Of a stretch of DNA of 8,799 nucleotides, positions 1 to 6,096 are shown in pieces. This DNA is from Rhodospirillales bacterium. GTDB lineage: Bacteria; Pseudomonadota; Alphaproteobacteria; Rhodospirillales; JADHTD01. The stretch lies in contig JADHTD010000103.1 of the NCBI GenBank assembly GCA_016776525.1, positions 1 through 8,799 of the forward strand. The letters run 5' to 3'. The translations under genes were made by a program, and so were the position numbers. The notes beneath the pieces were generated by a model, which was not told where the DNA came from, did not search any database, and saw only the letters and a list, made by a program, of their open reading frames with translations. Every line of letters begins with the position of its first letter. Position 1 is the first letter of the stretch.

Positions 1-784
1 ATATCACTCCCTGTCCCGGCAGGAAACGGTGACGGATGATATACATCGAATCCCGGTTCATTATCTCTTCCAGGCAGGTGACGGCCGCCCGTGTGTCCGG
101 ATCGTCCCGCCAGACTATACTGCGGGTGCGCGCCGTATAACGCATGTGGAGGCTGCCGTCATTTTCATTGATAGAAAATACCGGGCCGCTTTGTTCGGCG
201 CGGATTTCCTCATAACCGTCGTCGTTGGCCGGGATGGTCATGGCCTGCGGATGAGAGAGGGCTTTAATGAAATCCGGGTTTTCATCGCGTAACAGAATGT
301 AAAGAATCTCCGGATCCATTATGGCGCTGTCGCCACCGCTTTGGGCATCGGCGGCAAAGTGTAACAGCATGCCCCGAATGCGGCGTTCGGGAGGATTATA
401 ATAGCCATCCGTATGCCAACGAATCGGACGGTTGGTATAGGGGATATAACGGGGCCTGTGCCCCCCGGTGACAACGCGGATCGAGGTTATGCCGTCGGCA
501 TCGGCCCCCAAATTGGCATCCAGGCGAACCAGATCGAAGCGGGCGCAGAGTCGGCGCGCCTCTTCCTTGGAACAATCCGGCCGGGTCTGGTAGAGGGCAA
601 AGTTGGTCGCCTGCAACCGATCCCTTAAGGCATTAATTTCGTCATCACTGACCTGACTCGGATTTTCGATTCGCACAAAAAGATCATCGTTAGGCAGCGG
701 ATAAAAACCGCATTTCCAGGCCCGCCACTGTTGATAGGCGGCTGAATCGTCAAGATTATAAGGGTTGGTGCTTGTCGCTTTCAT
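1..784 (-). CDS. TauD/TfdA-family Fe(II)/2-oxoglutarate dioxygenase-like protein (3' end outside window)
   Basis: An uninterrupted reading frame of 261 codons runs leftwards from an ATG at 784-782 and leaves the window without a stop, so the C-terminus is missing. The translation starts MKATSTNPYNLDD. It contains WHTDGYYNPPERR at residues 123-135, whose His124-x-Asp126 matches the iron-binding HxD motif of the TauD/TfdA family. Near the visible end, LHMRYTARTRSIVW and LPGQGVI resemble the stretch just before the distal iron His and the 2-oxoglutarate-binding Arg of this fold; the distal His should lie just beyond the edge. An AGGA sequence (forward 793-796) about 8 nt before the ATG could serve as ribosome binding site. 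Family members oxidise small substrates such as taurine, usually releasing CO2 and succinate from 2-oxoglutarate. The substrate here is unknown. The gene is divergent from the dsr operon, which hints at sulfur metabolism but does not prove it. Confidence 0.82.
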   Translation of the reverse strand, partial: MKATSTNPYNLDDSAAYQQWRAWKCGFYPLPNDDLFVRIENPSQVSDDEINALRDRLQATNFALYQTRPDCSKEEARRLCARFDLVRLDANLGADADGITSIRVVTGGHRPRYIPYTNRPIRWHTDGYYNPPERRIRGMLLHFAADAQSGGDSAIMDPEILYILLRDENPDFIKALSHPQAMTIPANDDGYEEIRAEQSGPVFSINENDGSLHMRYTARTRSIVWRDDPDTRAAVTCLEEIMNRDSMYIIRHRFLPGQGVI

Positions 785-894
785 CGTTTGATCCTACCCG
801 CCCGAAGGGCCTCGGGAAAAGCCGGCCCGGAAAACACCCTGAATTCCAACAAGTTGCGACAAATTATCATTTTCATCTCTTCTTCGGCCCCGGG

Positions 895-939
895 AAATTG
901 AGATCATTTACTAATTCAGCAAACGGTCAATCTCAATTT
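895..939. repeat. Perfect 10-bp inverted repeat with 25-bp spacer, possible operator
   Basis: AAATTGAGAT at 895-904 is the exact reverse complement of ATCTCAATTT at 930-939. The half-sites are centred 35 bp apart, about three and a third helical turns. They sit between the two divergent genes and about 35 bp upstream of the best promoter candidate for dsrA. The arrangement could bind a transcription factor as paired half-sites. A role is inferred from position and symmetry only. It does not match an FNR box. Confidence 0.4.
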
Positions 940-971
940 TCATCCATGTTTTGGCAAAAAACTGTAGATTC

Positions 972-999
972 TTGTTTCAATATTAGATTATATTAATAT
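972..999 (+). promoter_or_regulatory. Candidate sigma70-type promoter of the dsr operon
   Basis: TTGTTT at 972-977 and TAATAT at 994-999 are separated by 16 bp and lie in the most AT-rich part of the intergenic region, predicting a transcript start near 1006. The -10 overlaps a short inverted repeat, ATATTA (980-985) with TAATAT (994-999). If used, the dsrA leader would be about 320 nt. AT-rich sequence produces such matches by chance. A weaker alternative closer to dsrA is GGGACA (1203-1208) with CATAAT (1226-1231), 17 bp apart. Confidence 0.3.
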
Positions 1000-1327
1000 A
1001 CTAATTTACAAGCTGTGGCCATTTCCGGTTTGATGGCCCAGTAAAAAAACCAATAAAGGACCGGCGCGTTATTGACAGATGGAGAGGACTTATCTCACGG
1101 ATCAGCATGATACTTTTTACTCGGCCATAATGTGCCGGGCTACCCTTCCGGGGAGGTATGCCGGACCGTGGCCAGGAGCTGTCGGGACAACAGTCGGAAT
1201 GCGGGACATTAGGTAGAATGGATGTCATAATAAAGTCGTTTCCTGAAGTCTCCCCGAGTTAAGAAACGTAAAGAGCTGAACCTTAAAGATTCCATCACGG
1301 CACTGAAATAATATTGGAGATTGACTG

Positions 1328-2578
1328 ATGGCGAAGAAATTACCTGAAACGCCCCTGCTCGATCAGCTTGAAAGTGGACCTTGGCCCAGCTTTGTGACCG
1401 GTCTGAAACGTCTGGCTGAATCCGAAGACAAGCCCTACGCCGGTATGATGAAGGACTTGTTAGGACAGTTGGAACATTCCTACGAAACCCGCAAGGGTTT
1501 CTGGAAAGGCGGCACTGTCGGTGTCCGCGGTTACGGCGGTGGTGTTATTCCCCGATTCTCTGAAGTCGCCAACAAGTATCCGGAAAGCTCCGAATTCCAT
1601 ACCCTGCGCGTTATGCCGCCGGCCGGCATGCACTACGACACGGAAACCCTGCGCAAGATGTGTGACATTTGGGAAGAACATGGTTCCGGCCTGATAGCCT
1701 TCCACGGCCAGAGCGGCGACATCATGTTCCAGGGTGCCACCACCGAAGGTGTACAGAATGCCTTTGACGCCCTCAACGATATCGGCTTCGACCTGGGCGG
1801 CGCCGGCGCTGCTGTCCGCACCTCGATGAGTTGTGTCGGATCAGCCCGGTGCGAGCAGTCCTGCTTCAACGAGCAGAAAGCCCACCGCATGATCATCAAT
1901 TCTTTGTTGGACGACATGCACCGGCCCAGCCTGCCCTATAAGTTCAAATTCAAGTTCTCCGGCTGCGCCAATGATTGCGTCAATGCTTCCCATCGTTCCG
2001 ACTTCGCCGTGCTCGGCACCTGGCGCGACGACATGAAGGTCGACCAGGAAGAGGTCAAAAAATACGTCGCCGACCGCGGTCGCAAGGAAATTAACGACCA
2101 AGTCGTCAACATGTGCCCGACCCGGGCCTTGAGCCTCAACGACGACGACACCCTGGACGTCGACAATAAAAGCTGTGTGCGTTGCATGCACTGCATCAAC
2201 GTCATGACCAAGGCTCTGTCACCGGGTGACGATAAAGGCATTACCATTCTTCTGGGTGGCAAACGCACCCTGAAGATCGGCGACCTGATGGGCTCCGTTA
2301 TCGTGCCCTTCATGAAGTTGGAGACCGAAGAAGACTTCGAACGCCTCGTCGAACTGGCCGGGGAATGTATCGAATTCTTCGCCGAAAACGCCCTCGACCA
2401 CGAACGGGTCGGCGAAATGGTTGAACGCATCGGCCTCATCAATTTCCTGGATGGCGTCGGCCTTGAGGTTGACCCGAACATGGTCTCCCACCCGCGCACG
2501 TCGTGTTATGTCCGGATGGACGATTGGGATGCAGAAGCCGAGAAATGGGCGCAACGTAAATCCAGCGCCGCCGAATAA
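1328..2578 (+). CDS. dsrA: Dissimilatory sulfite reductase alpha subunit (reverse, oxidative type)
   Basis: This 416-residue protein has the usual DsrA length. With DsrB it forms the cytoplasmic siroheme enzyme that, in sulfur oxidisers, oxidises DsrC-bound sulfane sulfur to sulfite. The siroheme/[4Fe-4S] cysteines are present as C169-x5-C175 (in SCVGSARCEQSC) and C213-x3-C217 (in SGCANDC). A ferredoxin-type [4Fe-4S] domain follows with C263 (NMCPTRAL) and C283-x2-C286-x2-C289 (SCVRCMHC). Upstream residues RVMPPAGMHYDTETLRKM fit the sulfite reductase half-domain. The ATG is preceded by TTGGAGA at 1314-1320, 7 nt away, a good ribosome binding site. It is the first gene of the operon, with dsrB 13 nt downstream. 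The oxidative type is inferred from the neighbouring dsrEFH and dsrL; confirming it needs a DsrAB tree. Confidence 0.97.
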   Translation: MAKKLPETPLLDQLESGPWPSFVTGLKRLAESEDKPYAGMMKDLLGQLEHSYETRKGFWKGGTVGVRGYGGGVIPRFSEVANKYPESSEFHTLRVMPPAGMHYDTETLRKMCDIWEEHGSGLIAFHGQSGDIMFQGATTEGVQNAFDALNDIGFDLGGAGAAVRTSMSCVGSARCEQSCFNEQKAHRMIINSLLDDMHRPSLPYKFKFKFSGCANDCVNASHRSDFAVLGTWRDDMKVDQEEVKKYVADRGRKEINDQVVNMCPTRALSLNDDDTLDVDNKSCVRCMHCINVMTKALSPGDDKGITILLGGKRTLKIGDLMGSVIVPFMKLETEEDFERLVELAGECIEFFAENALDHERVGEMVERIGLINFLDGVGLEVDPNMVSHPRTSCYVRMDDWDAEAEKWAQRKSSAAE

Positions 2579-2583
2579 GGGAG
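2579..2583 (+). promoter_or_regulatory. Ribosome binding site of dsrB, decides the start
   Basis: GGGAG directly follows the dsrA stop codon and lies 8 nt before the ATG at 2592. This supports that ATG over an in-frame ATG at 2421 that lies inside dsrA. Confidence 0.75.
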
Positions 2584-2591
2584 CAAAAAAA

Positions 2592-3674
2592 ATGAGCGAA
2601 GCAAAAGAAAAACCCCGCATGCCCATCGAAAGCGGCGTTCCCGATCCGATGCCGCTGATGCACCCGGTAATGCGCGAAAACTTCGGCCACTGGAAATGGC
2701 ATGACCGTCCGCTCGTCGGCGTTCTCCGTCACGTTGCCGAAAGCGGTGATGAAATCTGGACCATCAAGGCCGGCACCCAACGCCAGATGGATGTCTATAC
2801 CATCCGGAACCTGTGCGATATTGCCGACGAATTTGCCGACGGCCATGTCCGTTTTACGGCCCGGTCCAACATCGAATACATGGTGAGCGACGAATCGAAG
2901 GTGGCTCCGCTGATCGAAAAACTGGAAAGCGAAGGCTTCCCAGTCGGCGGCACCGGCAATTCCATCTCCATGATTTCCCACACCCAGGGCTGGCTGCATT
3001 GCGACATCCCCGGCACCGATGCCTCCGGCGTCGTCAAGTCCCTGATGGATGAAATCTACCATGACTTCAAACACGAAGAGATGCCGAACCGGGTCAAGAT
3101 CACCACCTCGTGTTGCCAGATCAACTGCGGCGGCCAGGGTGATATCGCCATCAACGTCCAGCACACCAAGCCGCCGGTGATCGACCATGATCTGGTCAGC
3201 AACGTCTGCGAACGCCCGTCGGTCGTTGCCCGCTGTCCGGTCGCCGCCATCCGCCCGGCCATGGTCAACGGCAAACCGTCGCTGGAAGTGGACGAAAAAA
3301 AATGTATGTGCTGCGGCGCTTGCTATCCGCCCTGCCCGCCGATGCAGATCAACGATCCGGAGCACTCAAAACTGGCCATCTGGGTCGGCGGAAAGCACTC
3401 CAGCACCCGCAGCAAGCCGACCTTCCATAAGTTGGTCATATCCGGCCTGCCGAACAATGCGCCGCGCTGGCCGGAAGTTGCCGAAATCGTCAAAGATATC
3501 CTCAATGCCTACAAGGAAAATGCCCGGCCCTGGGAGCGGATGTCCGAATGGATCGACCGCATCGGCTGGCCACGGTTCTTCGAACTGACCAGTCTGCCGT
3601 TCACCAAGTACCACATTGATGATTGGCGGGGGGCGCGTGCGAGCCTCAACCAGTCGAGCCATGTGCATTTCTAG
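2592..3674 (+). CDS. dsrB: Dissimilatory sulfite reductase beta subunit (reverse, oxidative type)
   Basis: This 360-residue partner of DsrA carries the siroheme site regarded as catalytic in characterised DsrAB enzymes. Cluster ligands fit the DsrB pattern: C137 (GWLHCDIPGTD) and C174-C175-x3-C179 (TTSCCQINCGG). A ferredoxin domain follows with C215 (ARCPVAAI) and C238-x2-C241-x2-C244 (KCMCCGACYPPCPP). The stretch VRFTARSNIEYMV (residues 86-98) is typical of the substrate/cofactor face of the fold. The frame extends upstream into dsrA, but the ATG at 2592 has its own GGGAG and gives an N-terminus (MSEAKEKPRMPIESGVPDP) of normal length. It ends with TAG; dsrE follows after 48 nt. No dsrD is present in that gap, unlike in many sulfate reducers. 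Confidence 0.97.
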   Translation: MSEAKEKPRMPIESGVPDPMPLMHPVMRENFGHWKWHDRPLVGVLRHVAESGDEIWTIKAGTQRQMDVYTIRNLCDIADEFADGHVRFTARSNIEYMVSDESKVAPLIEKLESEGFPVGGTGNSISMISHTQGWLHCDIPGTDASGVVKSLMDEIYHDFKHEEMPNRVKITTSCCQINCGGQGDIAINVQHTKPPVIDHDLVSNVCERPSVVARCPVAAIRPAMVNGKPSLEVDEKKCMCCGACYPPCPPMQINDPEHSKLAIWVGGKHSSTRSKPTFHKLVISGLPNNAPRWPEVAEIVKDILNAYKENARPWERMSEWIDRIGWPRFFELTSLPFTKYHIDDWRGARASLNQSSHVHF

Positions 3675-3722
3675 GCACCAATTAAGGAACCCGATAAGAA
3701 AAACAAGGGGGATTAAAAGCAG

Positions 3723-4082
3723 ATGAAACTCGGCATTATGGTCAATGAGGGACCGTTCACTCACCAAGCGTCGGACACCGCCTATCAGTTCGCCAAGGCG
3801 GCGATCGAGAAAGGCCATCAGGTGATGCGCGTGTTCTTCTATTACGACGGAGTCAACAACGCCAACAAGCTCTCGGAACCACAGTCCGACGACCGTAACC
3901 TCGTCAAATTGTGGGGAGAACTGGCCAAGGAGCACGGCGTCGACCTGGTTGTCTGTGTCGCCGCCTCGCTCCGACGCGGCATCAAGGACGACATACTGGC
4001 CGACGGTTTCCGGATTTCGGGTCTTGGTCAGTTGATCGAAGTCGGCCTCGCCGCCGACCGCACCATTACGTTCGGCGATTGA
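3723..4082 (+). CDS. dsrE: Sulfurtransferase subunit DsrE (TusD-like)
   Basis: This 119-residue protein belongs to the DsrE/TusD family. DsrE, DsrF and DsrH form a cytoplasmic hexamer (two of each) in Allochromatium vinosum that binds sulfur as a persulfide and passes it to DsrC. The conserved active cysteine is present as Cys78 in VVCVAASLRRGI, the same number as the persulfide-carrying Cys78 of the A. vinosum protein. The N-terminus MKLGIMVNEGPF and the segment RVFFYYDGVNNAN (36-48) fit the Rossmann-like DsrE fold. GGGGG at 3707-3711 lies 11 nt before the ATG, a slightly long spacing. The protein is a little shorter than the A. vinosum one. dsrF follows after 13 nt. Confidence 0.95.
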   Translation: MKLGIMVNEGPFTHQASDTAYQFAKAAIEKGHQVMRVFFYYDGVNNANKLSEPQSDDRNLVKLWGELAKEHGVDLVVCVAASLRRGIKDDILADGFRISGLGQLIEVGLAADRTITFGD

Positions 4083-4095
4083 GGGAGAGGCCATC

Positions 4096-4524
4096 ATGGA
4101 AGATACGGAAACCATGTTCGACACCGAAGGTGTCACCAAGAACTTCATGTTCCTTAACCGCAAGGCGCCCTACGGCACCATCTATGCCCAGGAAGTTCTT
4201 GAATTGGTGCTGATTTCAGCCGCTTTCGAGCAGAACGCCGCCATCGTTTTCATGGACGACGGCGTCTATCAGATCGTCAAGGGTCACGACCCGTCAGTAT
4301 CCGGCATGAAAAACTTTTCCCCGACCTACAAGGTCGTTGAGATGGAAAAGGAAGATGCCGAGGAAGACGAGGACATCGACATGGTCTGGAAGATCATCGT
4401 CGAAAAGGAATCGATGGAGGCCCGCGGCCTTTCCACCGATGACTTTATCATTAATGTGGAGGTCCTGGGCAGCCAAGAACTGTCGGCGTTGATGGCCGAA
4501 CAAGACGTTGTTTTCGGCGGTTAA
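4096..4524 (+). CDS. dsrF: Sulfurtransferase subunit DsrF (TusC-like) with acidic insertion
   Basis: This 142-residue member of the DsrF/TusC family is the non-catalytic partner in the DsrEFH complex. The family core is clear: KNFMFLNRKAPYGTIYAQE (15-33), AAIVFMDDGVYQI (48-60) and a C-terminal ESMEARGLSTDDFI. It contains no cysteine at all, so it cannot carry a persulfide itself. Two things look unusual. About 14 residues precede the family's normal start, and residues 82-95 form a very acidic run (EMEKEDAEEDEDID) where, from memory, TusC proteins are shorter. The start at 4096 is supported by overlapping GGGAG and GAGG at 4083-4090, 5 nt before the ATG. No in-frame ATG inside the core gives a better start; Met7 (codon at 4114) is possible but lacks an obvious ribosome binding site. 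Confidence 0.92.
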   Translation: MEDTETMFDTEGVTKNFMFLNRKAPYGTIYAQEVLELVLISAAFEQNAAIVFMDDGVYQIVKGHDPSVSGMKNFSPTYKVVEMEKEDAEEDEDIDMVWKIIVEKESMEARGLSTDDFIINVEVLGSQELSALMAEQDVVFGG

Positions 4525-4539
4525 AGGGAAATCAAAAAC

Positions 4540-4842
4540 ATGCTGCACACCATCAACAAATCACCTTTTGACCGGAACTCCCTGGCCAGTTGCCTGCGGA
4601 CCGCTCCGGACGGCGGCGCCATCCTCTTTATTGAGGACGGCGTCTACGCAACAGCCAAAGGCACCACTTTCAGCGGTGACGTCGAAGGCGCCCTGAAAAA
4701 CCAGAAGGTTTTCGTCCTTGGGCCTGATCTCGCGGCCCGCGGCATCGCCGAGGATAAATTGATCGACGGGATCTCCGTAGTTGACTACAGCGGGTTCGTC
4801 GATCTGGTGGAGGAATTCGGAACCGTTCAGTCCTGGCTTTGA
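4540..4842 (+). CDS. dsrH: Sulfurtransferase subunit DsrH (TusB-like)
   Basis: This 100-residue protein matches the DsrH/TusB family, the third subunit of DsrEFH. It starts MLHTINKSPFDRNSL, close to the MLH(T/I)(I/V)NKSP start common in the family. Cys18 in LASCLR corresponds to the conserved cysteine near residue 20 of A. vinosum DsrH. GGAILFIEDGVYA (25-37) and KVFVLGPDLAARGI (56-69) are typical, and the protein ends QSWL. AGGGA at 4525-4529 immediately follows the dsrF stop and lies 10 nt before the ATG. After this gene the tight spacing breaks and a 100-nt gap precedes dsrC. Confidence 0.95.
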   Translation: MLHTINKSPFDRNSLASCLRTAPDGGAILFIEDGVYATAKGTTFSGDVEGALKNQKVFVLGPDLAARGIAEDKLIDGISVVDYSGFVDLVEEFGTVQSWL

Positions 4843-4863
4843 TGGCCGCAAGCGGACGGAACA

Positions 4864-4872
4864 TGGTAAAAT
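4864..4872 (+). promoter_or_regulatory. Candidate extended -10 promoter for dsrC
   Basis: TGGTAAAAT at 4864-4872 matches the extended -10 pattern TGn-TATAAT with one mismatch in the hexamer, and needs little from a -35 element; none is visible. It lies in the 100-nt gap between dsrH and dsrC and predicts a leader of about 63 nt. A secondary promoter ahead of dsrC is known in Allochromatium vinosum, which makes this placement plausible. The match is short and unproven. Confidence 0.4.
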
Positions 4873-4942
4873 AGTTGAGGATTTTTAGATATTAGACTCA
4901 CCCCTAGCCGGGCCGTTAAAACGAAATCAAAGGAGAAGCCAA

Positions 4943-5275
4943 ATGAGCTACGAAGTTAATGGCAAGACTATCGAACACGATGAAGAAGGCTACATCACCA
5001 ACATCAACGAGTGGGAACTCGATCTGGCCCGTGCTATCGCTGTTGACGAAGGCATCGACATGACCGACGAGCACTGGGAAGTCGTCAACTTCCTGCGCGA
5101 ATACTACAGCGAATATCAGATCGCCCCGGCCGTCCGTGTCCTGGTCAAAGCCATCAAAAAGAAACTCGGCGCCGATAAAGGGTCGAACAAATATCTCTAT
5201 GAACTGTTCCCCTATGGGCCTGCCAAACAGGCCTGTAAGATTGCCGGATTGCCGAAACCGACCGGTTGCATCTAA
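4943..5275 (+). CDS. dsrC: Sulfur carrier protein DsrC
   Basis: This 110-residue protein is the substrate carrier of the pathway. It accepts persulfide sulfur from DsrEFH, forms a trisulfide bridge between its two C-terminal cysteines, and presents it to DsrAB. The defining arm is intact: C98-x10-C109, in QACKIAGLPKPTGCI, with Cys109 penultimate. It is therefore a true DsrC and not a TusE or RspA paralogue, which lack one or both cysteines. The N-terminus MSYEVNGKTIEHDEEGYI and EHWEVVNFLREYYSEYQIAPAVRVL are classic. AGGAG at 4931-4935, 7 nt before the ATG, is the strongest ribosome binding site in the operon, which fits a highly made protein. Gaps of 100 nt before and 69 nt after set it apart from the tightly packed neighbours. 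Confidence 0.98.
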   Translation: MSYEVNGKTIEHDEEGYITNINEWELDLARAIAVDEGIDMTDEHWEVVNFLREYYSEYQIAPAVRVLVKAIKKKLGADKGSNKYLYELFPYGPAKQACKIAGLPKPTGCI

Positions 5276-5292
5276 AGGCGGCATCCAATACC

Positions 5293-5322
5293 GAGGATGG
5301 GGCGGACTTCCGTCCCGACCTC
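5293..5322 (+). other. Stable hairpin between dsrC and dsrM
   Basis: GGGGCGG (5299-5305) pairs with CCGTCCC (5310-5316), with one G-T wobble, around the loop ACTT. Outside a 2x2 internal loop, GAGG (5293-5296) pairs with CCTC (5319-5322), giving eleven pairs in all. No T-tract follows, so it is not a standard intrinsic terminator. It could protect the 3' end of a dsrC-containing transcript or slow transcription into dsrM. This role is inferred. Confidence 0.55.
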
Positions 5323-5329
5323 AAAGGAT

Positions 5330-5334
5330 AAGGA
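5330..5334 (+). promoter_or_regulatory. Ribosome binding site of dsrM, decides the start
   Basis: AAGGA lies 10 nt before the ATG at 5345, with a second AGGA at 5325-5328. It favours this start over the in-frame ATG at 5297. That ATG falls inside the intergenic hairpin and would add 16 polar residues before the first membrane helix. Confidence 0.6.
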
Positions 5335-5344
5335 CGTTCATAGA

Positions 5345-6085
5345 ATGTCGTTGGTAACGGCGGTTTACACCTTGGGATTCTATTTTGCGACGCTGGTCCT
5401 GGTTGTCGGACTGGCCTACCGCATCTGGAGCTATACCAAAACGCCCGCCCCGTTAAAGGTGCCGATCGCACCTGCACCGGTTACCCGTTCCGGTGTCGTC
5501 CTGCGCATGGGCCGGGAGGTTATCTTATTCGAAAGCCTGTTTAAGTCCAACAAGTGGATCTGGCTGTTCGCCGCCCTCTTCCATGCCGCTCTCGCCTTGG
5601 TGGTGCTCCGCCATCTGCGCTATTTCATTGAACCGGTATGGTTCTGGGTGAACCTGATCCAGCCTTTCGGAATCTATGCCGGATTTGCCATGATCGCCGG
5701 TCTGCTGGGCCTGTGGGTTAGGCGCTTCGTCGTCGACCGGGTGCGCTATATCACAAGCCCCAGCGATCATCTGATGCTGGCCCTGCTGGCTGTGATCGGC
5801 ATCAGCGGCCTGACGATGAAATACGTGGCCCGAACCGACATCATCGCCGTCAAAGCCTTCTTCCTGGGGCTTCTGCGTTTCGACTGGCAGCCCCTGCCCG
5901 GCGATCCGGTCCTACTGGTGCATCTGGGGGCCGTTCTGGTGCTGATGATTGTCTTCCCGTACAGCAAGCTGTTGCATGCCCCGGGGGTCTTTTTCAGCCC
6001 GTCCCGCAATCAGGTCGATAATGCCCGGGAACGGCGCCATCTGGCGGAATGGGCGGCGCCGCTCGACGCCGGCCGGGACACTTAA
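5345..6085 (+). CDS. dsrM: DsrM, NarI-like membrane cytochrome b subunit
   Basis: The chosen start gives 246 residues. Five hydrophobic segments are visible at about 3-27, 70-90, 99-124, 140-161 and 188-208, matching the five-helix NarI-like cytochrome b. Likely haem ligands are H80 and H90, spaced by 10, and H193 and H211, spaced by 18. These are the same spacings as the four haem ligands of E. coli NarI (56/66 and 187/205), so two haem b groups are expected. H142 is an extra histidine in the fourth helix. DsrM anchors DsrK and exchanges electrons with the quinone pool during DsrC oxidation. The gene is 11 nt ahead of dsrK, whose product is its direct partner. Confidence 0.94.
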   Translation: MSLVTAVYTLGFYFATLVLVVGLAYRIWSYTKTPAPLKVPIAPAPVTRSGVVLRMGREVILFESLFKSNKWIWLFAALFHAALALVVLRHLRYFIEPVWFWVNLIQPFGIYAGFAMIAGLLGLWVRRFVVDRVRYITSPSDHLMLALLAVIGISGLTMKYVARTDIIAVKAFFLGLLRFDWQPLPGDPVLLVHLGAVLVLMIVFPYSKLLHAPGVFFSPSRNQVDNARERRHLAEWAAPLDAGRDT

Positions 6086-6090
6086 GGGAG
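6086..6090 (+). promoter_or_regulatory. Ribosome binding site of dsrK, decides the start
   Basis: GGGAG directly follows the dsrM stop and lies 6 nt before the ATG at 6097; a second GGGAG copy overlaps further right. An in-frame ATG at 6049 lies within dsrM and has no comparable site. Confidence 0.7.
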
Positions 6091-6096
6091 GGAGCT

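Larger units (their letters stand above)
785..1327. other. Divergent intergenic region between the dioxygenase gene and dsrA
   Basis: No convincing gene lies in this 543-bp stretch. The left half (about 840-1010) is AT-rich and holds the inverted repeat and promoter candidate listed separately. The right half (about 1011-1327) is GC-richer and could be transcribed as a long 5' leader of dsrA. Small potential hairpins are GGCCAT (1017-1022) with ATGGCC (1033-1038), and GGC-TACC (1138-1144) with GGTA-T-GCC (1155-1162). A third possible hairpin, CCCGA (801-805) with TCGGG (812-816), lies in the leader of the divergent gene. I recognise no known riboswitch class and see no hairpin followed by a T-tract. 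Confidence 0.75.

Noticed and set aside
29..628. Short + strand frames opposite the dioxygenase gene
   Set aside because: The - strand frame is open throughout and has recognisable dioxygenase motifs; the + strand frames are its shadows.
772..996. 74-codon + strand frame upstream of dsrA
   Set aside because: It overlaps the start of the divergent dioxygenase gene and runs through AT-rich promoter-like DNA; the translation looks random.
1001..1228. 75-codon frame on the - strand in the intergenic region
   Set aside because: The translation is low in domain-like character, resembles no family I know, has no clear ribosome binding site and overlaps the likely dsr leader.
785..1327. FNR-type box (TTGAT-N4-ATCAA) in the intergenic region
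   Set aside because: TTGAT occurs near 788 and 1030 but without the matching ATCAA half at the right spacing.
2421..2591. Longer DsrB starting inside dsrA
   Set aside because: The extra 57 residues overlap dsrA coding sequence in another frame, and the ATG at 2592 has its own GGGAG site and gives normal DsrB length.
2439..3365. 308-codon frame on the - strand across dsrA/dsrB
   Set aside because: It is an antisense shadow of GC-rich dsrB coding sequence; the translation matches no family I recognise.
3675..3722. Possible dsrD or other small gene between dsrB and dsrE
   Set aside because: The gap is only 48 nt and holds little beyond the dsrE ribosome binding site.
4846..4855. Intrinsic terminator after dsrH (CCGC-AA-GCGG)
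   Set aside because: The stem is only four pairs with a two-base loop, and no T-tract follows.
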